Source: Bacillota bacterium (lineage in GTDB: Bacteria > Bacillota > Clostridia > Acetivibrionales > DTU013). Taken from it: 64,000 nt of DNA. Shown here one piece after another: positions 25,515 through 33,669 of this stretch (position 1 is the first letter of the stretch; each line of letters starts with the position of its first letter). The notes below the pieces were generated by a model that was not told the DNA's origin, made no database searches, and worked only from the letters and a program-made list of their open reading frames with translations. Position numbers and translations under genes: made by a program. Location: NCBI GenBank assembly GCA_023411575.1, contig JAEYOP010000008.1, forward strand, positions 17,639 through 81,638, read 5' to 3'.

Positions 25515-26156
25515 ATGAGCGGCAGGGATTCCACAACCGAATATATCCGAAGCACCATCCGACAGAACGACGGCCTGCTGAAGGAGCTTGAAGCGTATGC
25601 TGGGGAGAACCATGTTCCCATAATTACCCCTGAGGTAGCCCAGTTGCTGGTGGTCCTCGGCAGGCTCGCAAAGCCCGTACGGATTCTGGAGGTGGGAACC
25701 GCGATAGGCTATTCTGCCATTCTGCTTGCCGGAACGCTTTCACAGGGCGGACGCATCGACACGATCGAGAGACAGGAGGAAATGGTACTCAGGGCCAGGG
25801 AGAACATTAAAAAGGCGGGTCTTGAGAATACTATCGGCATAATAGCGGGCGATGCGGAGGAAGTGCTGCGCTGCCTCGACAAACAGTACGACATGATATT
25901 TCTGGATGCGGCAAAAGGGCAGTATCCGGAGTTTTTGCCCGAATGTCTCAGGATGCTGAGAAAGGGCGGGCTTCTGGTGTCGGACAACGTGCTTTATAAG
26001 GGCATGATCGCCAATGACGAGTTGATCGTGAGAAGAAAGAAGACCATTGTAAACCGGATGCGTACCTATCTGGAAACACTGTGCGAAAATCCTTCGCTGG
26101 ATACAAGCATCCTTCCGGTGGGAGACGGGGTTGCCCTTTCTTATAAGCGGGCATAA
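25515..26156 (+). CDS. trmR: tRNA 5-hydroxyuridine methyltransferase (TrmR/YrrM), O-methyltransferase family
   Basis: A 213-residue SAM-dependent methyltransferase of the COG4122 type. Motif I is VRILEVGTAIGYSAI, the acidic motif II is around RIDTIERQ, and FLDAAKGQYPEFLPECLRML carries the metal-coordinating aspartate typical of catechol-type O-methyltransferases. Its place between mltG and a U32-family gene matches Bacillus yrrL-yrrM-yrrN/O. There YrrM (TrmR) methylates 5-hydroxyuridine at tRNA position 34 to 5-methoxyuridine. The function is therefore inferred from family plus synteny. I chose ATG 25515 (MSGRDSTTEY); an upstream ATG at 25458 would add 19 unusual residues. A 10-base ATAAGCGGAT repeat follows at 26153-26178. 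Confidence 0.82.
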   Translation: MSGRDSTTEYIRSTIRQNDGLLKELEAYAGENHVPIITPEVAQLLVVLGRLAKPVRILEVGTAIGYSAILLAGTLSQGGRIDTIERQEEMVLRARENIKKAGLENTIGIIAGDAEEVLRCLDKQYDMIFLDAAKGQYPEFLPECLRMLRKGGLLVSDNVLYKGMIANDELIVRRKKTIVNRMRTYLETLCENPSLDTSILPVGDGVALSYKRA

Positions 26157-26252
26157 GCGGATATAAGCGGATATAAGCGTACGGATGCGGAAAAAGAATG
26201 ACAGGATGACGGATGCCGAGCCTCCGAAATCCGTTTGAAACGGAGAAGATGC

Positions 26253-27497
26253 ATGGACGGAAAGAATGCCGGAAGATCCAGGGTGGAGCTGCTTGCTCCG
26301 GCGGGCAACCTGGAAAAGCTTAAAATGGCTCTCATGTACGGTGCGGATGCGGTTTACCTGGGCGGCGAAGAGTTCGGGCTCCGGGCGTCCGCCGGCAATT
26401 TCGGCCCGGAGGAGCTGGAGGAAGGGATTGCTTTCGCCCATTCCATGGGCAGGAGAGTTTATCTGACGATGAACATCATTCCCCACAACGAAGACTTCGA
26501 GGGCATGCCGGAATATATACGACAGGTGAGAGACGCCGGCGTAGATGCCATTATATTTTCCGACCCGGGCATTTTTGATCTGTTGAGGCAGGAGGCCCCG
26601 GAAATGGAGCTTCACCTCAGCACCCAGGCCAACAATACCAACTGGAGGAGCGCGGCTTTCTGGCACCGGATGGGAGTAAAGCGGGTCATTCTTGCCAGGG
26701 AGTTGTCTTTGAAGGAAATAAAGGACATCCGGGAGAGGGTGCCGGAGGAACTTGAACTGGAGATGTTCGTCCATGGCTCCATGTGCATATCCTATTCGGG
26801 CCGATGTCTCCTGAGCAACTATATGGCGGACCGGGATTCGAACCGCGGCCTTTGCGCCCATCCCTGCCGGTGGAAATACCACCTGGTGGAGGAGAAGAGG
26901 CCGGGCGAGTACATGCCGGTGTTTGAGAATGAACGCGGTACCTACATTTTCAATTCCAAGGATCTATGCCTGATCGGACACATACCAGAGATTCTCTCCA
27001 GCGGGATTACAAGCCTGAAAATCGAGGGCAGGATGAAAAGCTCCTATTATGTGGCTACCGTGGTAAAAGCCTATCGCGAAGCGCTGGATGTCTATGCGGC
27101 CGATCCGGCGAACTACCGGTTTGACGGCGAATGGCTGGACGAGATCTCGAAGGCGAGCCACCGGGAATACACTACCGGCTTTTATCTCGGAAAGCCTTCC
27201 GGGAAAGAGCAGATCTATGAATCGGGCTCTTATATAAGGGAATATGATTTCGTCGGGCTGGTGACGGCTTATGACGCGGACTCGGGGATTGCCACCATTG
27301 AACAGCGGAACCGATTTGCAGTCGGGGAAGAGCTGGAGGTGGTGAGTCCGAAAGGCTCTTATTGGGTCCAGCAGGTCCGTTCCATGAAAAATGCGGACCG
27401 GGAGGACATCGAGGTGGCTCCCCATCCCCAGATGACGGTTTACATGCCGGTGGACAGGCCGGTGGAACCCTATGCCATGCTCCGGCGCAAGGGATGA
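26253..27497 (+). CDS. trhP: tRNA hydroxylation protein TrhP / peptidase U32 family
   Basis: A 414-residue U32-family protein. The N-terminal barrel begins VELLAPAGNLEKLKMAL. The U32 signature spans MFVHGSMCISYSGRCLLSNY and continues with the cysteine-rich NRGLCAHPCRWKY, and the C-terminal barrel-like domain starts about residue 330. Bacillus YrrN/YrrO (TrhP1/2) of this family make 5-hydroxyuridine at tRNA wobble position 34 using prephenate-derived chemistry. Adjacency to the TrmR-like gene supports this function over a peptidase role. ATG 26253 follows GGAGAAG by four bases; a TTG at 26235 is less likely. Confidence 0.85.
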   Translation: MDGKNAGRSRVELLAPAGNLEKLKMALMYGADAVYLGGEEFGLRASAGNFGPEELEEGIAFAHSMGRRVYLTMNIIPHNEDFEGMPEYIRQVRDAGVDAIIFSDPGIFDLLRQEAPEMELHLSTQANNTNWRSAAFWHRMGVKRVILARELSLKEIKDIRERVPEELELEMFVHGSMCISYSGRCLLSNYMADRDSNRGLCAHPCRWKYHLVEEKRPGEYMPVFENERGTYIFNSKDLCLIGHIPEILSSGITSLKIEGRMKSSYYVATVVKAYREALDVYAADPANYRFDGEWLDEISKASHREYTTGFYLGKPSGKEQIYESGSYIREYDFVGLVTAYDADSGIATIEQRNRFAVGEELEVVSPKGSYWVQQVRSMKNADREDIEVAPHPQMTVYMPVDRPVEPYAMLRRKG

Positions 27498-27566
27498 TCA
27501 AAAGGGAGGTATATTTGACCCCTTCGGCGGCAAGAATCTGTTTATTACCGCCGAGGGGGTTTTATA

Positions 27567-29207
27567 TTGCCCAGAAAACGAGTTTATATATTATCAGGCA
27601 TTCTGCTTGCTTTGCTGGCCGGTCTGCTGATCCGGATCGCCGTGCTTCAGCTTTTTCCTTCCAATGCCCTGGCGGAATCCGCTTTCAGACAGAGACTGTC
27701 GAACGACAGCGTCGAAAAGCTGCGGGGCAACATTCTGGACCGGAACGGGATTTCCTTTACAAATCGCAGTACAAAATATATCGCCTTGATAAAGCCCGCC
27801 TATATTAAAAAGTCCGACGGAGATAAAGCGGAAGTCTGCAAGGCGCTTGGCCTGGAGCCCGGCGTTTTGGACGGACTTAACACGAACAGCAGCCCTTTTA
27901 CGGTCGTTACAAGCAAGGAAGGGTGCGAGGAGATAGCAAAGAAGCAGCCCGAATGGGTCACGATGCTGTATTCGCTTAACCGTTACGACAGCGGTACATT
28001 GGCGAAGCATATTATCGGATACCTCAGCAAAAAGGACAGGGTAGGCCAGGCGGGAATGGAGAAGGCTTATGAAAAGGAGCTGAGGGATAACGCCGTATTC
28101 GAAATAGGGGCGGTGACGGACGCCGCCAAAAACCCGATCAAGGGAATGGGCTACAGGCTGAAAACCGACGGGACTGTGAACAAGCTTAATGTAAAGCTGA
28201 CGTTGGATTACCACATTCAAAAAATAGTGGAAGAGGTTATGGAGAAGAGCAAGGTGTCGGGTGCGGTCGTGGTGGAGGATGTTTTTACGGGCGATATCCT
28301 GGCGATGGCCAGCAAGCCGGACTTTGATCCGGACTCCGTGGAGAAATATCTCGGAAGCAGCGGCAACGAGCTGTTCAACAAGGCGACGGCCGCTTACAAC
28401 CTGGGTTCGGTGTTCAAGATCGTCGATGTGGCGGCGACCTTCGAATACACGGACATCACCCCTGAAATCGACTATTGTACGGGCGCCGTAAATGTGAACG
28501 GACTTGAGTTCAAATGCTCTTCCTATGCGTCCGGAGGGCACGGGGAGCTGGATCTGGAGCAGGCTTTCGCCGAATCCTGCAACGCCTATTTCATCGATCT
28601 GTGCCTCCAAACCGGCTATAAAAACCTTATCCTGATGGCGCAGCGGTTCGGACTGGGTGAATGCACCGGCATAGCGGGGCAGGGGGTGAATGAAGCGGCG
28701 GGAAGCCTTCCTCCCTTGAAGGGGTATTACAGCCAGGCCGATATTGCAAACCTTGCGATAGGCCAGGGGGTGTTGCTTGCAACGCCGCTGCAGGTTGCGG
28801 ATATGGTTGCTACCGTTGCAAACGGCGGCATCCGCAATAAGGTGAACATAGTCGATTCGCTGGTGGATGAAGAGGGACGGAAAGTGAAGGAAATCAAGGT
28901 CCAGGAGGGACACCGGATCATATCGAGGGAGACGGCGGGCAAATTGAAGGACCTGATGGAGGCCGTTACCTCCTATGGAACGGGAACGGCTGCCGGGATG
29001 GAATATTACGGAGGCGCCGGAGGAAAGACCGGAAGCGCGGAAACCGGCTCGGCCAGCGTGGTGCACGCCTGGTTTGCAGGCTATTTTCCTATTGCGCAGC
29101 CCAGATATTCCGTCGTTGTTTTCGTTGAAAACGGCCAGTACGGAGGAAAGGCGGCGGCCCCGGTCTTCTCCGAAATCGCAAGGCAAATGACGGATAGGGG
29201 GATGTGA
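27567..29207 (+). CDS. class B penicillin-binding protein (transpeptidase)
   Basis: A 546-residue peptidoglycan D,D-transpeptidase. An N-terminal membrane anchor (about 7-25) is followed by a dimerisation-type domain beginning LRGNILDRNG. The transpeptidase domain has S281-V-F-K284, SCN at 337-339 and K487-TG, so all three active-site motifs are present. It is shorter than typical PBP2/FtsI and has no PASTA domains, closer to small clostridial or sporulation-associated class B PBPs; which one cannot be decided from sequence. The start is TTG 27567, with GAGGGGG seven bases upstream. Confidence 0.9.
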   Translation: MPRKRVYILSGILLALLAGLLIRIAVLQLFPSNALAESAFRQRLSNDSVEKLRGNILDRNGISFTNRSTKYIALIKPAYIKKSDGDKAEVCKALGLEPGVLDGLNTNSSPFTVVTSKEGCEEIAKKQPEWVTMLYSLNRYDSGTLAKHIIGYLSKKDRVGQAGMEKAYEKELRDNAVFEIGAVTDAAKNPIKGMGYRLKTDGTVNKLNVKLTLDYHIQKIVEEVMEKSKVSGAVVVEDVFTGDILAMASKPDFDPDSVEKYLGSSGNELFNKATAAYNLGSVFKIVDVAATFEYTDITPEIDYCTGAVNVNGLEFKCSSYASGGHGELDLEQAFAESCNAYFIDLCLQTGYKNLILMAQRFGLGECTGIAGQGVNEAAGSLPPLKGYYSQADIANLAIGQGVLLATPLQVADMVATVANGGIRNKVNIVDSLVDEEGRKVKEIKVQEGHRIISRETAGKLKDLMEAVTSYGTGTAAGMEYYGGAGGKTGSAETGSASVVHAWFAGYFPIAQPRYSVVVFVENGQYGGKAAAPVFSEIARQMTDRGM

Positions 29208-29321
29208 AAAGGCATTTAAAAGGGTTTCCAGGAAAAAATATGTAAAAAATCAATAATCGTCTTGCCATGTGCCAATTATTAGGATATGATGGATTTATCC
29301 AGATGCTGGCGGAGGCGAGGA

Positions 29322-30425
29322 ATGATTAAAAATCTCACGGAACAAATCCCCAAGGAAGACAGAAAGACATTTTATCAGGCGATCAGTGCGGAAAGTTCCT
29401 CCAGGGTTTGCAGCGTCCTGCTGGCGCTGGCGTCGCTCCAGGCGGTTCAAATGGTCATCTATATCTCGGGAAAAGGGAGCATTCTTCATGACCGGGAGCT
29501 CATCCTGTTAAAAGTATTCATTATTCTGTTCAGCGTGATATCGTATGCGGAACTGAAAATTTTAAACAAAAGCAACCCCCGCGCCCGGGGCCTGATGGAA
29601 CCATCGCTGGTCGGCATTGTATTTGTCATAATGCTGTGGGCCGTGATAAATACCTTCAAAGCCCAGTCCATTACATCGGATATCAGCATTTACATTCTGG
29701 TTCTGGTTGCCGTTGCAGCAGTTGTCCGTATGCGGCCGTGGATGACGGCCCTGCTCTTCGGAACGGCGCTTGCGGTTTTCCTGTTTGGAATCCGCCATTT
29801 TCAAAACAAGCCGGAGTATTTGACCTCTCACATAATGAACGGGTTGATCCTGAATATCATCGCCTTTCTGATCTCTTTCATGATGTTCCGGTACAGCATT
29901 ATTGAATACCTGGATAAACAACGGTCCAACGAAAAAAATTCCGAGCTTCTTTATCTTGCGAGGCATGACGGCCTTACCTCCCTTTACAACCATCTGGCCA
30001 TCTATGAGCTGCTGGAAAGCGCCATATCCCAGGCCAGAATCAAACCGGAGCCCCTGTCGATCATGCTGATCGACCTGGACCGTTTCAAGCAGGTCAACGA
30101 TATTTACGGACATAAGACCGGGGACGATGTTCTGCGAAAAGTATCCGAATGCATTTTGAAAAACATCCGGCAGAACGATATAGCGGGCCGGTACGGCGGA
30201 GACGAGTTCCTGATCATTCTTCCGGGAAGCAATATAAATTATACGAAGGAAATCGCCATACGCCTCCTGGATGAAATCCGGCAACTGAATTTCGAGGGCA
30301 TCGGCCTGTCGTTCAGCTGCGGTATTGCAAAATGGGAGGGGGATACGGCGGAGCAGCTTGTCGATAAGGCGGACAAGGTTTTATACCGGGTAAAGAGCGA
30401 AGGCCGCAATAATGTGTATGCGTAG
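29322..30425 (+). CDS. membrane diguanylate cyclase (GGDEF)
   Basis: A 367-residue protein. About six hydrophobic helices occupy residues 20-195 and a short coiled linker follows. The GGDEF domain has an intact GGDEF active site at 292-296 (GRYGGDEFLI) and a matching RQND (RxxD) inhibitory site at 283-286, nine residues upstream. It should synthesise cyclic di-GMP at the membrane under product inhibition. GGAGG precedes ATG 29322. It is followed after ten bases by the YiiX-like gene, so the two probably form an operon. With the HD-GYP regulator at 20583 the window holds both making and degrading enzymes for c-di-GMP. Confidence 0.92.
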   Translation: MIKNLTEQIPKEDRKTFYQAISAESSSRVCSVLLALASLQAVQMVIYISGKGSILHDRELILLKVFIILFSVISYAELKILNKSNPRARGLMEPSLVGIVFVIMLWAVINTFKAQSITSDISIYILVLVAVAAVVRMRPWMTALLFGTALAVFLFGIRHFQNKPEYLTSHIMNGLILNIIAFLISFMMFRYSIIEYLDKQRSNEKNSELLYLARHDGLTSLYNHLAIYELLESAISQARIKPEPLSIMLIDLDRFKQVNDIYGHKTGDDVLRKVSECILKNIRQNDIAGRYGGDEFLIILPGSNINYTKEIAIRLLDEIRQLNFEGIGLSFSCGIAKWEGDTAEQLVDKADKVLYRVKSEGRNNVYA

Positions 30426-30435
30426 GGGGGGACTT

Positions 30436-31065
30436 ATGAACAAAATTCCGTTTGACGACCTGGCGCCAGGCATGCAGACAGGCGATCTGGTTCTTTTCAA
30501 TGGGAAGTACGAAGGCAGCAAGTTCATTGAATTGCTGGAGGGAAGCGAGTGGTCCCATGTCGGAATGGTCGTGCGTCGTTCCGGCTTCGACGGGCCGCTG
30601 ATCTGGGAAGCGACTTCCCTCACCAATCTGCCGGACGTGCTGTTTCACGACCAGAAGCCGGGGCCGAAGCTGGTGGACCTGAAGGAAAGGCTCATGCATT
30701 ACGGCGACGACCTGAAGCACTATGAAAATGCCAATTTTGCCTACCGGAAGCTGGAGGTGGAGCGGACAGAGTCCATGCTGCAGGCCATCGAAGGATTGTT
30801 CGTGAAACTCCATGGAATACCGGATCCCGGTTTCTGGGAGATGATCTGGGAGGTTGCCCTGGGACGGATTTTTCACAAGAGGGTAGCGCTTGACCATTAT
30901 TTTTGCAGCGAGCTGGTGGCGGAGACTTATCTGGCGATGGGACTCATCGATGATACGACCCCCATCAATGCCTATATGCCGGTTGACTTTGCGGACAAGG
31001 GGAAATTGAAGCTTTTAAAGGGAAGGCTTGAGCCTGAAATATTGATCGATATCAAGCACATATAG
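30436..31065 (+). CDS. YiiX/YebB-like NlpC/P60-superfamily hydrolase
   Basis: A 209-residue protein with permuted papain-fold features. GDLVLFNG opens the domain, His41 lies in EWSHVGMVV and Cys157 in HYFCSELVAETY, an arrangement typical of YiiX/poxvirus G6R-type cysteine hydrolases. No signal peptide is seen, so it may act in the cytoplasm or at the inner membrane face. Substrates in this superfamily include amide or lipid-ester bonds; nothing here decides between them. GGGGGG precedes ATG 30436. It likely shares a transcript with the GGDEF gene. Confidence 0.75.
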   Translation: MNKIPFDDLAPGMQTGDLVLFNGKYEGSKFIELLEGSEWSHVGMVVRRSGFDGPLIWEATSLTNLPDVLFHDQKPGPKLVDLKERLMHYGDDLKHYENANFAYRKLEVERTESMLQAIEGLFVKLHGIPDPGFWEMIWEVALGRIFHKRVALDHYFCSELVAETYLAMGLIDDTTPINAYMPVDFADKGKLKLLKGRLEPEILIDIKHI

Positions 31066-31085
31066 GCGCAGACCCATAATAAAAC

Positions 31086-31274
31086 TGCCGCATTAGCGGC
31101 AGCTGTCGGGTTTAAGCTCCTTGCTCAGTTTTTTGATCGCCTTCTTTTCGATCCGGGATACGTAGCCTTCATTTTATTATAGGACCGTTTTATCTACATC
31201 TTCAATTCGACTTCGTCAATGACGGACTCGGCTTCGTTTCCTATGACGTCGATCAGTGTGATTTCGTTGCCCTC
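31086..31274 (-). pseudogene. decayed partial copy of the sigK 3' end
   Basis: On the minus strand this segment matches the end of intact sigK. Bases 31094-31165 align with 33671-33742 and 31166-31274 with 33852-33960, about ten mismatches in all by hand alignment. A 109-base deletion (not a multiple of three) separates the two blocks. The terminator-like hairpin CTGCCGC/GCGGCAG at 31085-31102 is kept, and on the minus strand it runs into TTTTATTATG, a better U-tract than the intact gene has. There is no 5' part. The rest of the gap to the Kelch gene (31275-31473) is AT-rich with only a promoter. Confidence 0.85.
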
Positions 31275-31414
31275 TGCATAGTGTACACACCTTCAAAGCT
31301 ATGAGATTAGCAGCCTTCACTTTTAAATATTATTTTTTTCTATTCTGATAAACCAATATAGAGCTCATTACATTCATTTGAGATTATATCATAATAAAAA
31401 TGAATTAACAGAAG

Positions 31415-31443
31415 TGGAAATTGTTAGATATTTATTCTATAAT
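31415..31443 (+). promoter_or_regulatory. candidate promoter of the Kelch gene
   Basis: TGGAAA (31415-31420), a 17-base spacer and a perfect TATAAT (31438-31443) lie about 30 bases before the Kelch start codon. Confidence 0.55.
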
Positions 31444-31473
31444 GAATGAAAATACATTTATGGAGGGACTTTA

Positions 31474-33441
31474 ATGATAAGTAAATTTTTTAAAAAGATA
31501 GTTGCATCCTTTGTTGTAGTTGTGATTTTGACATGTACGTTGTTTACAAGTGCAGGCACGAATACAACTTATTATTCAAATGCGTTAACAAAAGCGAATA
31601 TGCCTACAACGGTATATGCATTTGCGTCAGCAACAGTTGACGGAAAAATATATACCTTTGGAGGAAATTCGGAGGCTCAAGCAATAGCTAATCCAGTTAC
31701 TACATTAGGCGTAACAACGGTACAGATGTATAACCCCTCTACAAATACATGGACGACAAAAGCAAGCATGCCTACTGCCCGAAGACTTTGCACTGCTGCA
31801 GTTGTAGATGGAATCATATATGTTATTGGAGGTTCATATAAAGCAAATTCAGTAGTTTATGGCAGTGACAAAAACGAAGCATATAATCCAGCTACCAATA
31901 CATGGACTACAAAAGCGAGCTTGCCTGTTGCTCTTCATGGTGTTTCATCGGCCGTTGTCGATGGGAAGATATATGCCATTGGTGGCGCTACAATAGCCAA
32001 TGGTTCAGGGACAAGGGTAAACACTGTTTACATGTATGACCCAACTACAGATGTGTGGACACAGAAGGCAAGTATGTCTATAGCAAGAGAAACATCTGCT
32101 GTAGCGGTTGATGGAAAAATATATGCAATCGGCGGTTTCAATGGAACATCACCATCATTTAATATACTTTCTTCTGTTGAAATGTATAATCCCGGTACTA
32201 ACACATGGAGTACAATGCCATCAATGATTACTCCGAGATTCGGTGAAAATTGTATAGTCATAGGTGGCATAATATATGCTGTAGGTGGTTTTACAAATTC
32301 AAGCTATTCTGCAACTAATACGATAGAAAAATATAATACGGAAACCAATACGTGGATTCCGTGGGATGGATCTTCCTTCCAGCTTAGCTTGGCACGAGGA
32401 TGGATGGGTGCAAGCGTTATTGACAACAATATATATGTTTTTGGGGGCATGAATGCGTCGACTAATCTGTATAATCGCTTAGAACAATACGTACCTTCAG
32501 AAGTAACATTAATATCAGGTATGGAAGGTGCAGATGAAGGAGCATACGCATTTGCATCAGCAACATTTGACGGAAAAATATATACCTTCGGAGGAAATAC
32601 AGGGCCTCAATATTCATCAGGATTAGTTACTGCCGGAACGGACGTTGTTCAGATGAATAACCCCTCAGTAACAGATTTATGGGTGAGAAAAGCAAGTATG
32701 CCAACAGCCAGGAGGTATTGCGCTGCCGCAGTAGTAGACGGAATTATATATGTTATTGGAGGCTCATATCGAGCTAATTCAACTACATTTGCAACTAATA
32801 AAAATGAAGCATATAATCCTGTTACAAATACATGGACTACAAAAGCAAGCATGCCTGTTGCCCTCCACGGTGTTTCAGCAGGCGTTGTCGATGGAAAGAT
32901 ATATGTGATTGGCGGTGCTACGATTTCAAATGGCGCGGGTACCCGGGTAAATACCGTTTATATGTACAATCCGTCTACCGATATATGGACACAAAAAGCC
33001 AGCATGACTACCGCAAGAGAGACAACGACGGTTGTTGCGAATGGAATGATATACGCAATCGGAGGTTTTAATGGGACAGCACCATCGCTAAATATACTTT
33101 CTTCTGTTGAAAAGTATAATCCAGGTACGAATACATGGAGTACTATGGCATCCATGGGAACAGCTAGATTCGGTGAAGAATGTATGGTAAAAGACGGAAA
33201 AATATATGCCATGGGGGGATATATAGATGCGGGTTATACTGCAACTAACACAATTGAGTATTATGATGTGAGTGCCAATACCTGGAATACATCGAGTATT
33301 GGTGTCCGCTTGGCCCGAGGATTGATGGGCTCAAGCGTTATTGAAAACAGCTTGTATATTTTTGCTGGTTTTAATAGCTCATTAGGTCCATTCGCCCTGG
33401 TGGAAAAATACGATATAACCAAAGTCCCCTTTACTTACTAG
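31474..33441 (+). CDS. secreted Kelch-repeat beta-propeller protein
   Basis: A 655-residue protein. A basic start and hydrophobic helix (about 10-27, ending near TSAG) form a signal peptide or anchor. The rest is about twelve Kelch repeats, recognisable by repeated IYxxGG and NTWTxxASM motifs. The two halves (about 45-335 and 350-650) are clearly related in protein and DNA, so the gene doubled internally and should fold as two six-bladed propellers. No catalytic, sortase or cell-wall-binding motif was seen. GGAGGG precedes the ATG. It is strongly AT-rich and lies between a broken and an intact copy of the sigK end, so it is probably acquired DNA. Carbohydrate or surface binding is a guess from the fold. 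Confidence 0.88.
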   Translation: MISKFFKKIVASFVVVVILTCTLFTSAGTNTTYYSNALTKANMPTTVYAFASATVDGKIYTFGGNSEAQAIANPVTTLGVTTVQMYNPSTNTWTTKASMPTARRLCTAAVVDGIIYVIGGSYKANSVVYGSDKNEAYNPATNTWTTKASLPVALHGVSSAVVDGKIYAIGGATIANGSGTRVNTVYMYDPTTDVWTQKASMSIARETSAVAVDGKIYAIGGFNGTSPSFNILSSVEMYNPGTNTWSTMPSMITPRFGENCIVIGGIIYAVGGFTNSSYSATNTIEKYNTETNTWIPWDGSSFQLSLARGWMGASVIDNNIYVFGGMNASTNLYNRLEQYVPSEVTLISGMEGADEGAYAFASATFDGKIYTFGGNTGPQYSSGLVTAGTDVVQMNNPSVTDLWVRKASMPTARRYCAAAVVDGIIYVIGGSYRANSTTFATNKNEAYNPVTNTWTTKASMPVALHGVSAGVVDGKIYVIGGATISNGAGTRVNTVYMYNPSTDIWTQKASMTTARETTTVVANGMIYAIGGFNGTAPSLNILSSVEKYNPGTNTWSTMASMGTARFGEECMVKDGKIYAMGGYIDAGYTATNTIEYYDVSANTWNTSSIGVRLARGLMGSSVIENSLYIFAGFNSSLGPFALVEKYDITKVPFTY

Positions 33442-33471
33442 TACTCTAAAAATAGTGACTGCTATTTACCC

Positions 33472-33508
33472 AATAAGCTTCAGCTTGAAAAGCTGAAGCT
33501 TATTTTAT
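33472..33508 (+). terminator. strong intrinsic terminator of the Kelch gene
   Basis: A perfect 15-base-pair stem (33472-33486 with 33490-33504) with a 3-base loop runs into a T-rich end. It also could act on the opposite strand. Confidence 0.8.
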
Positions 33509-33574
33509 ACAGTTTATTGTGAAGGAGTATTGCGTTGATGTGGGACGGTTATACTCAAGCTAAAGAATCATCTT

Positions 33575-33603
33575 TCTAATGAGAATGCCACATTCTCATT
33601 AGA
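33575..33603. repeat. perfect 13-bp inverted repeat near the sigK end
   Basis: TCTAATGAGAATG (33575-33587) and its exact complement (33591-33603) are separated by CCA. Neither strand has a T-run after it, so it is not a standard terminator. It may be an operator or an end structure of the inserted segment. Confidence 0.6.
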
Positions 33604-33669
33604 AACGATCTGCAACCGCATAAGCTCCAGTATGAAATCCGGCCCGCCTGAACAGCGAAGTTGCCGTTT

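Noticed and set aside
26153..26178. Three copies of the 10-base word ATAAGCGGAT after trmR
   Set aside because: Too short and simple to support a function; probably local slippage.
31094..31274. A second functional sigma factor gene
   Set aside because: Only the 3' part is present, with a 109-base frame-breaking deletion and no start region.
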